Assembly (NCBI RefSeq): GCF_030145185.1
Contig: NZ_JAQYWB010000024.1
Span: forward strand, 1-64,000
Direction: 5' to 3'
Length of the DNA stretch: 64,000 nt
Origin: Desulfoluna sp.
Lineage (GTDB): Bacteria > Desulfobacterota > Desulfobacteria > Desulfobacterales > Desulfolunaceae
Position 1 is the first letter of the stretch. Every line of letters begins with the position of its first letter. The notes beneath the pieces were generated by a model, which worked only from the letters and a program-made list of their open reading frames with translations, did no database searches and had not been told where the DNA came from. Positions 46,726 to 56,603 of this stretch are shown piece after piece. Both the position numbers and the translations under genes were made by a program.

Positions 46726-47242
46726 ACCGCCCCCGCGAACAACACCCCGCCTCTGACAACGTTTGACAGCCTCACCCGTGAGCGCATGGGGCTGTCACAC
46801 GTGGTCCGTGCCCGGCCTGTCGGCCATTCTTGGCACAAATGATGCCCAAAGCGGCAACCGCTGCGATTGTCTGTAAATTAAAACCGTTCCCCTTCTGCTC
46901 TCAAAAAAGCATGCCATTTCCTGCCGTTTCGCCCCCCTCTGCCCACAGCACCCGGCCTTCATAGAAAACGCATCATTTCAGTCTTTTATTTGATTTTTAT
47001 ACCGAGATGGCATCGAATGTGCTTTATCCGTCCCCCATCAACAGGGGAGTTGCGAGGGCGCCCCCTTTGTTAAAGGCAAGGCCATGGCCTGCCTGTCACC
47101 TGAGGCGGTCACAGAACACAGCCAGCCATGCGTCTTCTCTCCTTTGAAATAAACCGCAGCCCCCGGCAAGACTCTCCCGCCTCATGTGTATCGCAAACCG
47201 CCCCTATGGCCCTTTACGATCAACCTATCCATGGAGTGACAT
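46726..47242. other. 517-base region between the helicase and chemoreceptor genes
   Basis: No gene seen. It contains a sigma-54-like element and the ribosome site of the chemoreceptor gene. I see no clear terminator for the helicase gene. Confidence 0.5.
46831..46845 (+). promoter_or_regulatory. Sigma-54-like element upstream of the chemoreceptor gene
   Basis: TGGCAC-AAATG-ATGC has the -24 GG and -12 GC at exact spacing. It lies about 400 bases from the chemoreceptor start, which is rather far. Confidence 0.4.
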
Positions 47243-49309
47243 ATGCTCGATAATCTCAAACTGAAAACCAAAATGATCGCCACGATCTGCACCATTGTCC
47301 TGGTCTCCTTTGCCGCCGTGATCACCGTCATCACCATCCAGGCCTCCGGCGTCGTCAAAAAAAATGCCGTCCAAACAGGCCTGGAGATGGCCCACCGGTA
47401 CGGAGAAGAGATCAAAGGGGAGATGGGAAATGCTCTGGATACGGCCCGCACCCTTGCCCAGACCTTTTCGGCTCTGAACACCGAAACCCGTCCCCTGGAA
47501 CGGGAGACGGTAAACGACATCCTGAAGCACGTGCTTAAAGACAACAATCACTTCATGGCCACCTGGTGCGCCTGGGAAAACATGGACGGCCGGGACGCAG
47601 AGTCGATGAAACGAGTCGATTCCCACCCCAGGACGGGGGCCTTTGTGCCTTACTGGTATCGATCGGGCGGACAGATCGAGCTCGATATCTGTGACAGCTA
47701 CAATGCCGCCGACAGGGAAAAATCCGCCTATTACTCGGTCCCCATGTCCACCAACCGGGAATTTCTCATGGAACCGACCACCTACACGGTCAACGGCAAA
47801 GACGTGATGATGATCAGTCTCATTGTCCCCATCCGGATGGCCGGCCATCCGGTCGGCGTGGTGGGGGTGGACTTCTCCATGGAAGATTGTGCCAGCCTGG
47901 TTAAGGCCATCAAGCCTCTGGAGACCGGATACTGTACTCTGATCTCAAACCAGGGATTAATCGCGGCGAATCATGAAAACAATGATGTGGGCAAAAATCT
48001 CAGCGAATTTAAAGACCAGAGAGAGAGACTTGAGGCCATCCGAAAGGGCGAAGAATCCATCGAGTTCAGGCGCTCATCTCTCCTGGGTGAGGTGGTCTCC
48101 ACCTACAGCCCCTTCACACTGGGAGAGACACAGACGCCCTGGAGCTGTGTCATCACCCTCCCCATGAATAAAGTGCTGAAAGATGCCAAAAGCTTACGAA
48201 ACACGAGCCTTCTCATTGGCCTTCTCTCGGTGCTCGCCCTCTTCGGGGTCGTCTTTTTTATTGCGCACACCATCATCGTCGCGCCCATCAACAAGGTAGT
48301 CGACGGCTTAAAAGATATCGCCCAGGGTGAAGGGGACCTCACCATGCGCCTGGACATTACCAGCCGGGACGAAATTGGCGAGCTCGCCCGCTGGTTCAAT
48401 ACCTTTGCCGAAAAAATCCATACCATTATCACCGAAACCGCATCAAACGCCCAAGAGGTAGGGGCGGCCTCAAGCGACCTCCTGGGTCTTTCCCGAGACA
48501 TGTCAAAAGGCGCGGAGTTCACCTCCGAACGATCCAACACCGTGGCCGCGGCCACGGAAGAGGCCGCCACCAGTATTAACTCTGTGGCTGCGGCCATGGA
48601 ACAGGCTGCTACAAATATCAATATGGTCTCCGTGGCCACGGAGGAGATGACCTCCACCATCCAGGAGATCGCCAGGAATTCAGAGAAATCCAGAACCATC
48701 AGCAGCGAGGCCGTGACCGGATCGAAAAACGCCTCGGCCGTGATGCACACCCTGGGTGCGGCGGCTCTTGACATTGGCAAAGTCACCGAAACCATCTCAG
48801 ACATCTCCGAGCAGACCAATCTTCTGGCGTTAAACGCCACCATTGAAGCGGCTCGGGCGGGAGATGCAGGGAAGGGATTTGCCGTGGTGGCAGGGGAGAT
48901 CAAGGAGCTCTCAAAACAGACCGCGATTGCCACCCTGGAAATTCGTCAAAAAATACAGGGGATCCAAAGTGGCACGGAGACAGCGGTGACCGAGATTGAT
49001 GGCATCTCGCAAATCATCAATGACGTCAATGATATCACCATCACCATCGCAACGGCCATTGAAGAACAAACCGCGGTCACCAATGAAATCGCCGGCAATG
49101 TCTCCCAGGCTTCAGCGGGACTGCAGAGCGTCACCGAAAGCATGGCCCAGGTGTCAGGCGCTGCCTCCGAGATTGCATCGGATATCTCAGCCGTCAACAC
49201 CTCCGCCGGAGAGATGTCAGACAACAGCAGCCAGACCCAAGCCGGGGCCGACAAGCTGGCCCGACTCGCCCGGACCCTGTCCGATCTGGTGAGAAAATTT
49301 AAAATTTAA
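47243..49309 (+). CDS. Methyl-accepting chemotaxis protein with dCache sensor
   Basis: A 688-residue chemoreceptor with a transmembrane helix (about 11-33), a periplasmic dCache_1 sensor (about 36-315, with the [11 protein letters not shown] and [19 protein letters not shown] segments), a second helix (about 322-345), HAMP (about 345-400) and a long cytoplasmic signalling coil. The conserved tip is [20 protein letters not shown] (about 527-546). It would control the CheA kinase. It carries no CheR-tethering pentapeptide. The start follows GGAGTGACAT. Confidence 0.95.
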   Translation: MLDNLKLKTKMIATICTIVLVSFAAVITVITIQASGVVKKNAVQTGLEMAHRYGEEIKGEMGNALDTARTLAQTFSALNTETRPLERETVNDILKHVLKDNNHFMATWCAWENMDGRDAESMKRVDSHPRTGAFVPYWYRSGGQIELDICDSYNAADREKSAYYSVPMSTNREFLMEPTTYTVNGKDVMMISLIVPIRMAGHPVGVVGVDFSMEDCASLVKAIKPLETGYCTLISNQGLIAANHENNDVGKNLSEFKDQRERLEAIRKGEESIEFRRSSLLGEVVSTYSPFTLGETQTPWSCVITLPMNKVLKDAKSLRNTSLLIGLLSVLALFGVVFFIAHTIIVAPINKVVDGLKDIAQGEGDLTMRLDITSRDEIGELARWFNTFAEKIHTIITETASNAQEVGAASSDLLGLSRDMSKGAEFTSERSNTVAAATEEAATSINSVAAAMEQAATNINMVSVATEEMTSTIQEIARNSEKSRTISSEAVTGSKNASAVMHTLGAAALDIGKVTETISDISEQTNLLALNATIEAARAGDAGKGFAVVAGEIKELSKQTAIATLEIRQKIQGIQSGTETAVTEIDGISQIINDVNDITITIATAIEEQTAVTNEIAGNVSQASAGLQSVTESMAQVSGAASEIASDISAVNTSAGEMSDNSSQTQAGADKLARLARTLSDLVRKFKI

Positions 49310-49324
49310 AGGATCGTTTCGGGC

Positions 49325-49351
49325 ATCAGGGCGTTCTTATCACGCCCTGAT
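49325..49351 (+). terminator. Hairpin after the chemoreceptor gene
   Basis: ATCAGGGCG / CGCCCTGAT with a 9-base loop, 16 bases past the stop. There is no T-run, so it may act with the adjacent repeat copy. Confidence 0.5.
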
Positions 49352-49360
49352 ACCCGGCAG

Positions 49361-49433
49361 TGCATTCGCAACCCCGCTTTCAAGGCGGCCCCACCTTGCC
49401 ACCGGAGGCAGTTTTTAGCGCTGAATCATTACC
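49361..49433 (-). repeat. Dispersed repeat, copy 7, with MITE-type end
   Basis: Minus strand GTAATGATTCAGC (a two-base variant of the MITE end), then AAAAACTGCCTCCGGTGGCAAGGTGG and GCGGGGTTGCGAATGC. The stop codon of the ZIP gene lies inside the MITE-type end. Confidence 0.75.
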
Positions 49434-50244
49434 CAAGCGCCACATCCAGCACCATCATCACGGAAAACCCCACCATGGTGGTCATGGTCACCATATCAAT
49501 GTGTTTGTGCTCGGCCTGAGACTCTGGGATCAACTCCTCCACCACCACAAAGATCATGGCACCGGCTGCAAAGGCCAGGGCGTAGGGGAGGATCCCCTGC
49601 ATTTTCAAAACGAAATACGCCCCAAACACTCCGGCAATCGGTTCCACCATCCCGGAGGCCTGGCCCATAAGAAAGCTCTTCCCCTTGCTCAATCCCTCGC
49701 GCCTCAACGGCATGGACACGGCCGTGCCTTCGGGAAAATTCTGGAGCCCGATCCCAATGGCCAGGGCGATGGCTCCCCCCATGGTGGCGGAAGGAAGATT
49801 GGCGGCCACCGCTCCGAAGGCAACCCCCACGGCCAGCCCCTCAGGAATATTGTGCAGGGTGATGGCAAGAACGAGCAGGGTACTTCGCTGCCAGGAGGTC
49901 TTGATCCCCTCACTCTCATCCATCCCCAGGCCGGGGTGAAGGTGGGGAAGAAATTTATCCGTAAGCCGCATAAAAATCCCCCCCCCCATAAACCCGATCA
50001 CGGCGGTCAGCCATGGGATGTACCCCAAATGCTCCGCCATCTCAATTCCAGGCGCAAGAAGGGACCAGAAGCTGGCGGCGATCATCACGCCAGCGGCAAA
50101 ACCTAAAAGGGCATCCATCAGCTTCCGGTCTACTGCGGTGACAAAAAAAACAAGTGAGGCCCCTGCGGCCGTCACTCCCCAGGTAAAAAGAGTGGCAATA
50201 AAGGCCTGCATCACGGGGTGAAACTGCCGCATGAATTCAATCAT
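49429..50244 (-). CDS. ZIP-family divalent metal transporter (GufA-like)
   Basis: Inner-membrane metal importer of 271 residues with eight predicted helices. The metal site is in helices 4-5: [13 protein letters not shown] and [14 protein letters not shown], with EEL in helix 7 ([16 protein letters not shown]). This matches GufA/ZupT-type ZIP proteins for zinc, iron or manganese. The ATG at 50244 follows AGGAGG. A repeat end provides the sequence around the stop codon. Confidence 0.92.
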   Translation of the reverse strand: MIEFMRQFHPVMQAFIATLFTWGVTAAGASLVFFVTAVDRKLMDALLGFAAGVMIAASFWSLLAPGIEMAEHLGYIPWLTAVIGFMGGGIFMRLTDKFLPHLHPGLGMDESEGIKTSWQRSTLLVLAITLHNIPEGLAVGVAFGAVAANLPSATMGGAIALAIGIGLQNFPEGTAVSMPLRREGLSKGKSFLMGQASGMVEPIAGVFGAYFVLKMQGILPYALAFAAGAMIFVVVEELIPESQAEHKHIDMVTMTTMVGFSVMMVLDVALG

Positions 50245-50507
50245 AACGCCTCCTGTTTGATAACAGATCGATAAGAGTGGGAACCAAAGGATCAAAGGCT
50301 GGGGGACAGGAAAAGCCTCCCGGTATATCAACGGATGATTCTCCTATTGTAACCAAAATTACAGGTTCTGCACAACGCCAACCTGCATGGCTCAGAGGAA
50401 AAGAAGAGGCGTCCCCGCGGGGCTCCTCCCAGGAGACAGAAAGGCCGCAACGCCCGAAGCCCCCCCACCCATAGGTCTCTCTTTTTTTTGCGGTCTCCAC
50501 ATTTTGC

Positions 50508-50536
50508 TTGACACAAGTATGGCAAGGAAATACCTT
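50508..50536 (+). promoter_or_regulatory. Promoter reading towards marR
   Basis: Consensus TTGACA (50508-50513), 17-bp spacer, weak TACCTT (50531-50536). Confidence 0.5.
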
Positions 50537-50550
50537 TGCATACAAAGTAT
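50530..50550 (+). promoter_or_regulatory. MarR-type operator candidate
   Basis: The imperfect palindrome ATACCTTTG-CATA-CAAAGTAT overlaps the -10 box. Position and size fit autoregulation by the MarR protein. Confidence 0.45.
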
Positions 50551-50737
50551 TAATTTAAATTAAGAGAACGGCTCTATTTTAGATAATATCACCGTTTTAT
50601 TTAAAAAAAAGACCAATTAGCCTTAATAACCAGCGTTTTCTAAAGGCTAGCTCTACAAACTTTAACGCAAACTGTATGACCGATGGAACCAGACAAACGA
50701 CGCAGTATTCTTATTAAAAGCACGCGCATATCAAAGA

Positions 50738-50786
50738 GGCCCGGAAACGTTCCAACCGCCGTCCCGTGTCCGGGGCTTTTTTTGTT
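50738..50786 (+). terminator. Terminator-like hairpin in the marR leader
   Basis: GCCCGGA pairs with TCCGGGgC (one bulge) and is followed by seven T. It lies 37 bases before the marR start codon, so it could attenuate transcription of the operon. Confidence 0.5.
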
Positions 50787-50822
50787 GGGGCATCGGTACA
50801 AACACATAAGACATTGACTCAC

Positions 50823-51236
50823 ATGATAAACAGCTATGAAGATTGTATCTGCTTCCTTTTTGCGAAAGCCAACCAAAAGGCGCAGGCAACCCTTAAAAAA
50901 ACGCTCAAGCCATACGGCATCACAGCGGTTCAGATCCTCATCCTTGAAGCACTCTGGGAGGACGAGGGGCTGACGGCCGGGGAGATTGGAAAACGCCTTG
51001 TTCTCGACAACGCCACCACCTCCGGCGTCCTCGACCGCCTGTCGGAAGCCGGGTGGATCTCTAAAGAGACCGCAAGGGACGACAAAAGGGCCTTAAAAAT
51101 CACCCTTTCTAATAAGGCGAAAGAATATCAAGGGGACCTTTTCCAGATCCGTGAGAATGTCAATGACATTGTTTTACAAAGCTTTTCCCAGGAGGAGAGG
51201 CTTCTTTTAAAACGTCTTTTAAAGGACTTGAGGTAA
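50823..51236 (+). CDS. MarR-family transcriptional regulator
   Basis: A 137-residue winged-helix regulator (LKPYGITAVQILILEALWED, then LTAGEIGKRLVLDNATTSGVLDRLSEAGWI and the wing KETARDDKRALKITLS). MarR proteins often sense aromatic acids or acyl-CoA thioesters. Its place ahead of an acyl-CoA dehydrogenase, etfBA and a flavoprotein suggests it controls this cluster. The ATG at 50823 lacks a good Shine-Dalgarno. Confidence 0.9.
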   Translation: MINSYEDCICFLFAKANQKAQATLKKTLKPYGITAVQILILEALWEDEGLTAGEIGKRLVLDNATTSGVLDRLSEAGWISKETARDDKRALKITLSNKAKEYQGDLFQIRENVNDIVLQSFSQEERLLLKRLLKDLR

Positions 51237-51369
51237 GGAGGTCTTGAAAATACGTCTGCATGCAGGCGGATCGTCTCCGCGATTTTGCCCGCCGATCCCA
51301 GGCCTTCATTCAAGCAGCTTCATAACCGTATTAACACCCTTACATCAATGAAGAAGGAAAGGAATTGAA

Positions 51370-52518
51370 ATGGATTTCAACTTAACACCTCTGAACAAGA
51401 TGGTCATCAAAACGGCAAGGGCGTTCTGTGAGACAGAGATCCCCGCGATTGACGCCTACATGAAAGAGCATAACGACTATCCCCCCTATCTCCAGGAGAT
51501 CTTTGCCAAGCACCACATGCTCGGTATGGACATTCCCAAAGAGTTGGGCGGCATCGGTGCGGACAACTTCAACCTGATTCTCATTGCCGAGGAAGTGGGC
51601 AAAACCGCATCCACCTGTATGCTCCCCTTTTTCATGAACAACTCCGTCGCAGAGACCATCTGCCACTGGGGCACCGAAGAGGTGATCAAAAAATTCGTTC
51701 CGCCCCTGTGCGACGGAACCGCCTGGGCCTCCATGGCTTTTACCGAGCCCAACACCGGCTCAGACCCCCGCGCCCTGACCCTGACGGCAGAGCCTGACGG
51801 CGACGATTTTATCTTAAACGGCACCAAGCGTTTCATCAGCATGGCCAACAAACCCGGCCCCGGCGTCTTCTTCGCCAAAGACCTCTCCATGAAGGGCAAG
51901 CCCTTCGACACCACCGCCTTTATCGTCGACAAAATGTCTCCGGGCATCACCTTCTCCGGCCACTACGAGCTGATGGGCCTGGATGGCGCCGACACCTGCG
52001 ATGTTTTCTTCACGGACGTCCGTGTGCCCAAAGCCAACATCCTGGGCAGGCAGGGCAAAGGCTTCCCCATCCTCCTCAGATGGATCGCCGGCGAACGCAT
52101 CCAGCAGTGTGCAGCCACCATCGGTGGTGGCCAGGCCGCCCTGGACGAATCCGTCAAGTACGGCAACCAACGCGTTGTGGGCGGCTTCCCCATGGGCTAC
52201 ATGCAGGGTTTCTCCTGGATGCTGGCCGACATGAAGACCCGCGTCGAAGCATGTCGCCTCTTGTGCTACAAGACCGTCAAACTCCAGGACGAAAAAAATA
52301 AGGGGTTTGAAGCGGCCTCGTCTGAGCTCAAAGTGCTGACCGTGCCCCTGATCCAGGAAGTCTGCCGCCAGGCCGTTCAATTCCATGGATCCTACGGGTA
52401 TTCCAAGGAGTACAAGGTCGAAAAAATCTTCCGAAACGCCATGCACTTAGGCGTTGTCGCATCAAGCCTTGAGATCAACAAAACCATTGCCGGCATGACG
52501 ATTCTGACTCAAAAATAA
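51370..52518 (+). CDS. Acyl-CoA dehydrogenase family protein with atypical active site
   Basis: FAD-dependent enzyme of 382 residues with the family folds: SMAFTEPNTGSDPRALTL (about 118-135) for FAD and acyl-CoA, and QFHGSYGYSKEYKVEKIFRN near the end. The usual catalytic Glu in the YEGT motif is replaced: alignment of the last helix puts Ala364 at that place (VVASSLEIN). The alternative Glu site of isovaleryl-type enzymes also lacks Glu (NQRVVGG). The reaction may therefore differ from normal alpha,beta-dehydrogenation. It would pass electrons to the adjacent EtfBA. Confidence 0.88.
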   Translation: MDFNLTPLNKMVIKTARAFCETEIPAIDAYMKEHNDYPPYLQEIFAKHHMLGMDIPKELGGIGADNFNLILIAEEVGKTASTCMLPFFMNNSVAETICHWGTEEVIKKFVPPLCDGTAWASMAFTEPNTGSDPRALTLTAEPDGDDFILNGTKRFISMANKPGPGVFFAKDLSMKGKPFDTTAFIVDKMSPGITFSGHYELMGLDGADTCDVFFTDVRVPKANILGRQGKGFPILLRWIAGERIQQCAATIGGGQAALDESVKYGNQRVVGGFPMGYMQGFSWMLADMKTRVEACRLLCYKTVKLQDEKNKGFEAASSELKVLTVPLIQEVCRQAVQFHGSYGYSKEYKVEKIFRNAMHLGVVASSLEINKTIAGMTILTQK

Positions 52519-52633
52519 GGCGCCCCTGAAACGTCAGCCACCCCGCATGCCAACCCTGACGCGGAGTGAGGCGATCGTTCAACAAGGCGGTCACACGTGA
52601 ATCGACGACTTTACTGATTAAGAGGATTTTAAG

Positions 52634-53416
52634 ATGAAAATCATTGTATGTATAAAGCAAGTTCCCGACGTCACCGAGGTAAAATGGGACGAGAACGGCT
52701 CCCTCATCCGAACCGGACTTCCCAGCATCATCAACCCCAACGATAAGAACGCCATCGAGGCCGCCCTCACGCTGAAAGAGGAGAAAGGGGCCGAGATCAC
52801 CGTCGTCTCCATGGGCCCTCCCCAGGTGGAAGAAGCGCTTCGCGAAGCCATGGCCATGGGATGTGACCATGCGGTCCTTCTCACCGACCGCAAATTCGGC
52901 GGTGCAGACTGCTGGGCCACGGCGTATACCCTCGGCATGGCGATCAAAAAACTGGGCCATTTCGACCTGATCTTCTCCGGCGTAGAAGCCATGGACGGTA
53001 ACACCGCCCAGGTCGGACCCGAAATCGCGGACTTCCTGGGGCTGCCCCTGCTCTCCTATGCAGAAGCCATCGAAGTGGGCGAAGGCACCGTAAAAATCCA
53101 TCAGAAACTCGGTGACCTGACGCGCGTCATCGAAGGCCCCATGCCTGCCCTCATCACTTGCGAAAAAGAGCTCAATGTCCCGAGAATCCCCCGCATGGAC
53201 CTCGTCTTTGAATGCTTTGAAAAAGAGATCAAGGTGCTGGGCATGGCCGATGTGGACGGTGAACTTGAAAACTTCGGCCTCAAAGGCTCCCCCACACGCC
53301 TCCGCAAGGTCTTTTCGCCCAAGCGAGCCAAGGCCCAGGTAGAGTTTCTGGAAGGAACGCCGAAAGAGTCCTCACAGAAGCTGGTCGAAAAACTGCATGA
53401 AATCAATGCTATCTAA
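52634..53416 (+). CDS. etfB: Electron transfer flavoprotein beta subunit
   Basis: A 260-residue EtfB that forms a heterodimer with EtfA. It shows MKIIVCIKQVPD at the start, the INPNDKNAIEAALTL segment and the GVEAMDGNTAQVGPEIADFLG nucleotide region (about 115-135). It takes electrons from the acyl-CoA dehydrogenase encoded just upstream. Whether the pair bifurcates electrons cannot be decided by eye. The start has an AGAGG site. Confidence 0.95.
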   Translation: MKIIVCIKQVPDVTEVKWDENGSLIRTGLPSIINPNDKNAIEAALTLKEEKGAEITVVSMGPPQVEEALREAMAMGCDHAVLLTDRKFGGADCWATAYTLGMAIKKLGHFDLIFSGVEAMDGNTAQVGPEIADFLGLPLLSYAEAIEVGEGTVKIHQKLGDLTRVIEGPMPALITCEKELNVPRIPRMDLVFECFEKEIKVLGMADVDGELENFGLKGSPTRLRKVFSPKRAKAQVEFLEGTPKESSQKLVEKLHEINAI

Positions 53417-53426
53417 GGAGACGATC

Positions 53427-54449
53427 ATGACTGCAATAAAAGATCTGAGCGCATATAAAGGTGTCTGGGTATTTATCGAACAGTTCGAAGGCAAGCTGAC
53501 GAACTCTACCCTCTCCCTGGAAATCCTGGGTGAAGGGCGCAAGCTGGCCGATAAGCTGGGGACCGACCTCACCGCCGTCATTCTCGGCGAGAACCTTGAA
53601 AAGACCGCCGGGGATCTCATCAAATACGGGGCGAACACGGTCCTGGTGGCCGATGCGCCCGTGCTGGCCAACTACCGCACCGAACTCTACACCGACATTA
53701 TCTGCCAGGCCGCCAAAGAGAGAAAACCCGAGATTCTTCTGGTCGGCGCCTCGGCCACCGGCCGCGATCTGGCGCCCCGCATCTCGTTCAGGCTCCACAC
53801 AGGCTGTACGGCTGACTGCACCGAGCTCGACATCGACGACGAAAAGAAAATTCTGGTCTCTACCCGTCCGGCCTTTGGCGGCAACGTCATGGCCACCATC
53901 CTCTGCCCCGATCACCGTCCCCAGATGTCCACGGTCCGCCCCGGCGTGATGATGCTGCCCACCTGGGACGAGGCCCGCACCGGTGAGGTGATTAAACTGG
54001 AGGTCACGGCCAAAGAAGAAGACGCCAAGGTCAAGATTCTGGAAGTCAAAAAACACGAAGCCTCTGCCCAGAACATCCAGGAAGCGGTCCGTGTCGTCTC
54101 TGCCGGCCTGGGCGCATGCACCGGCAACTGCTTTGATCAGCTCAAAGAGCTGGCCAAAGAGCTGGACGCAGAGATCGGCGGCACCCGCCCCGTGTTTGAA
54201 ACCGGCCTCATCTCCCATGATGTCCAGATCGGCCAGACCGGCAAGACCGTCCGACCTGAGCTTTACATGGCCGTGGGAATCTCCGGCACGGTTCAGCACA
54301 CCACCGGCATGGCCAACTCCAGGACCGTGGTCGCCATCAACAAAGACCCCAACGCGGAGATCTTCAAATTTGCCCATTACGGCATTGTCGGAGACGCAAA
54401 AGCCGTGGTTCCCGCGCTGATCGCACAGCTCAAGGCGTCCAGAAACTAA
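53427..54449 (+). CDS. etfA: Electron transfer flavoprotein alpha subunit
   Basis: A 340-residue EtfA. The C-terminal FAD domain shows the family signature AVGISGTVQHTTGMANSRTV, then VAINKDPNAEIFKFAHYGIVGDA. The ATG at 53427 follows AAGGAGACGATC and lies ten bases after the etfB stop. No ferredoxin-like extension is present at the N-terminus, unlike some clostridial-type EtfA. A strong terminator follows. Confidence 0.95.
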   Translation: MTAIKDLSAYKGVWVFIEQFEGKLTNSTLSLEILGEGRKLADKLGTDLTAVILGENLEKTAGDLIKYGANTVLVADAPVLANYRTELYTDIICQAAKERKPEILLVGASATGRDLAPRISFRLHTGCTADCTELDIDDEKKILVSTRPAFGGNVMATILCPDHRPQMSTVRPGVMMLPTWDEARTGEVIKLEVTAKEEDAKVKILEVKKHEASAQNIQEAVRVVSAGLGACTGNCFDQLKELAKELDAEIGGTRPVFETGLISHDVQIGQTGKTVRPELYMAVGISGTVQHTTGMANSRTVVAINKDPNAEIFKFAHYGIVGDAKAVVPALIAQLKASRN

Positions 54450-54467
54450 TGATTTTACCAAGGTCAC

Positions 54468-54502
54468 GGGGCCTGTCAGAATAGACAGGCCCCGCCCTTT
54501 TG
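54468..54502 (+). terminator. Terminator after etfA
   Basis: Perfect 11-bp stem CGGGGCCTGTC / GACAGGCCCCG followed by CCCTTTTG. Confidence 0.85.
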
Positions 54503-54626
54503 CCTGTTGATGCGGCAGCACACGATGCGACCCGCGACCGTTGGCGCTCACCCCTTTTGTGGTGACGCCACCCTGCCACGGAGCACTCACCGATCCGGCC
54601 GCCGCCTTCAACCTTAAGGAGGAACG

Positions 54627-55619
54627 GTGATTCAGACAAAAATAACCGAGATGTTCGATATCGACTACCCCATCATCTGCGGTGCGATGATGTGGATCTG
54701 TAAACCGACACTGTGTGCAGCCATCTCCAACGCAGGCGGCATGGGAAACATCACAGCGGCAATCTACAAAACAGAAGACGAATTCCGGGCCGCTCTCAAA
54801 GAGACCCGAACACTGACGGACAAGCCTTTCACCGTCAACATTACCCTGCTGCCCTCCATCAATATCGGACCGGAGCATCACAAGATGTACCTCAGGGTCT
54901 GCGCCGAAGAGCGCGTGCCTGCCCTTGAAATCTCCGGTGCACCCATCGACAAGGCGTGCGGCATGGAGTACATCGACATGCTCAAGAAAGCCGGCGTCAG
55001 ACTCTTCCACAAGGTCGGGTCCGTCCGTCACGCCCTCCACGCCGAAAAAGCCGGGTACGATGGCATCTACGCCGCAGGCATCGAAGAGGGCGGGCATCCC
55101 CTCTCCGACGACGTCACCACCATGCTCCTCACCCCCCGTATCGTGGAGTCCGTCAGCATCCCCGTCGTTACCACCGGAGGCATCGCCAACGGCAAAACCA
55201 TGGCCGCCGCCCTGATGCTCGGCGCCGACGCCGTTATGATGGCCAGTCGGTTCATGGCCACGCAAGAGTGCGAAATCCATCCCAAAATTAAAGAGGAGCT
55301 GGTCAAGCGCCAGGAGCGCGACACCACCCTGATCTGCAAGTCCGTCAACCTCCAGGGCCGAGCCCTGATCAACCAGACCACCCAGTCGGTTCTCGATGTA
55401 GAACGCGAAGGCGGCGGGCTTGAAAAAATCATCCCCCTGATCACCGGAGACAAATGCCTCAGGGCCTGGGACACCGGCGATGTCAACATCGCCCCCATGA
55501 TGGTGGGGCAGTCCATCGGACTGATCCACGAGGTCCTTTCCTGCAAAGAGCTCATCGCCACCATGGCGGCAGAAGCCGAGGCGCAGATCGGTCGCGTCAC
55601 GGAGAAAATTCGCGCATAA
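54627..55619 (+). CDS. Nitronate monooxygenase / FabK-like flavoprotein
   Basis: FMN-dependent TIM-barrel protein of 330 residues (PIICGAMMW at the N-terminus, GIEEGGHP at about 150 and PVVTTGGIANGKTMAAALMLGAD at about 179-201). The family includes nitronate monooxygenases and FabK enoyl-ACP reductases; the context of acyl-CoA genes makes a reductase on an acyl substrate possible. The GTG start is fixed by AAGGAGGAACG. It lies after the etfA terminator, so it may have its own promoter. Confidence 0.85.
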   Translation: MIQTKITEMFDIDYPIICGAMMWICKPTLCAAISNAGGMGNITAAIYKTEDEFRAALKETRTLTDKPFTVNITLLPSINIGPEHHKMYLRVCAEERVPALEISGAPIDKACGMEYIDMLKKAGVRLFHKVGSVRHALHAEKAGYDGIYAAGIEEGGHPLSDDVTTMLLTPRIVESVSIPVVTTGGIANGKTMAAALMLGADAVMMASRFMATQECEIHPKIKEELVKRQERDTTLICKSVNLQGRALINQTTQSVLDVEREGGGLEKIIPLITGDKCLRAWDTGDVNIAPMMVGQSIGLIHEVLSCKELIATMAAEAEAQIGRVTEKIRA

Positions 55620-55650
55620 AACACGGCCATTTTTCTATCCCACCCGTGAC

Positions 55651-55688
55651 AAGGGCGGAACGTTTAAAAACGTTCCGCCCTTTTTTTT
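55651..55688. terminator. Bidirectional terminator after the flavoprotein gene
   Basis: Perfect stem AAGGGCGGAACGTTT / AAACGTTCCGCCCTT with T8. It is shared with the convergent araC-type gene. Confidence 0.93.
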
Positions 55689-55721
55689 GGCGGCCACACA
55701 AACAAGGCCTTTATCCCCACC

Positions 55722-56552
55722 TCAAGACCTGTTGGCTTGAATAAATCGACCAGGGGTTGTCCCCACCACACGCTTGAAATGGCGGGTAAGATGACTCTGA
55801 TCCGAAAATCCGGTGGCCAGAGCCGCGTCACCGATAGCGGCCCCTTTCACCAGGAGCTTCCGGGCTTCAGCGATGCGATAGTGAGTCACATACCGATGGG
55901 GTGAGATGCCATAATGAAAGGTAAAAAGGCGTTGAAGATGAAAGGGGCTGAGGCAGGCCACGTCCGACAGGGACGCCAAGCTGATCGGCGCATCATGGTG
56001 GGCCTGGATATAAGAGCGTACCCGTGCCATGGCTCCCTGCTGCCGTCCCACCCGGCACACCTCTGGAGGGGCCTGGGCAAAGGCAAGGACAATCTCCGCA
56101 AGAAGGGTATAAAGATGACTCTCTTTCTCAAACGAAGGAGACAATGGATCTGAAAGCATCTCAAAAAAGTCGCCGAGTCTTCGACTGATCATTCCATGCG
56201 TTCTGTGAACACCCTCAAACCACACCCCGGGCTCGGCTCTTTCCGAAATCTGAGAGGCCACACGGGCCAAAACAGAAGAGGCGATGGAGAGGAGCGCGTA
56301 GCTGTGAGCGCCCCCTTCCCCGGAGGTACAAGCATGCACCAGCCCGGGGTTCACAACAAAAAGATCCCCACAGGGGATGCGCACCTCATCCCCATCATGG
56401 GAGATCATCCGAACCCCCTTTTGAACCCGCCCCACAATACAGGTCGCGTGGATGTGCTTCCCAAAAACGTTGGTGACATCCTCCCCTGACACGGCTTCAA
56501 TGCCTCGCAAAAAGGGGAGGCTCGTAAACGTGATCCGCTCTCGTGTTCCCAT
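55722..56552 (-). CDS. AraC-family transcriptional regulator
   Basis: A 276-residue regulator with an N-terminal cupin sensor domain (about 15-150, VRIPCGDLFVVNPGLVHAC) and a C-terminal double helix-turn-helix (about 180-272, ISLASLSDVACLSPFHLQRLF, then GDAALATGFSDQSHLTRHFK). Members of this kind often control exporters or the adjacent gene. It lies 51 bases after a cupin gene on the same strand; the ligand is unknown. Confidence 0.92.
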   Translation of the reverse strand: MGTRERITFTSLPFLRGIEAVSGEDVTNVFGKHIHATCIVGRVQKGVRMISHDGDEVRIPCGDLFVVNPGLVHACTSGEGGAHSYALLSIASSVLARVASQISERAEPGVWFEGVHRTHGMISRRLGDFFEMLSDPLSPSFEKESHLYTLLAEIVLAFAQAPPEVCRVGRQQGAMARVRSYIQAHHDAPISLASLSDVACLSPFHLQRLFTFHYGISPHRYVTHYRIAEARKLLVKGAAIGDAALATGFSDQSHLTRHFKRVVGTTPGRFIQANRS

Positions 56553-56603
56553 GCCGCGTCCGTTCCCTCCAAAAACTTTTCTGGCTTTAAGCCTTCCCCC
56601 AGT

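Larger units (their letters stand above)
50245..50822. other. 578-base divergent region between the ZIP and marR genes
   Basis: No gene seen. The right half carries a promoter, an operator-like palindrome and a leader of about 280 bases that ends in a terminator-like hairpin. Within the leader is a further inverted repeat, TAGCCTT / AAGGCTA (50617-50650). I match the leader to no known riboswitch. Confidence 0.5.

Noticed and set aside
53409-55529. A 706-codon open frame on the minus strand
   Set aside because: It is antisense to etfA and the flavoprotein gene, which show clear families and ribosome sites. High GC makes long antisense frames common here.
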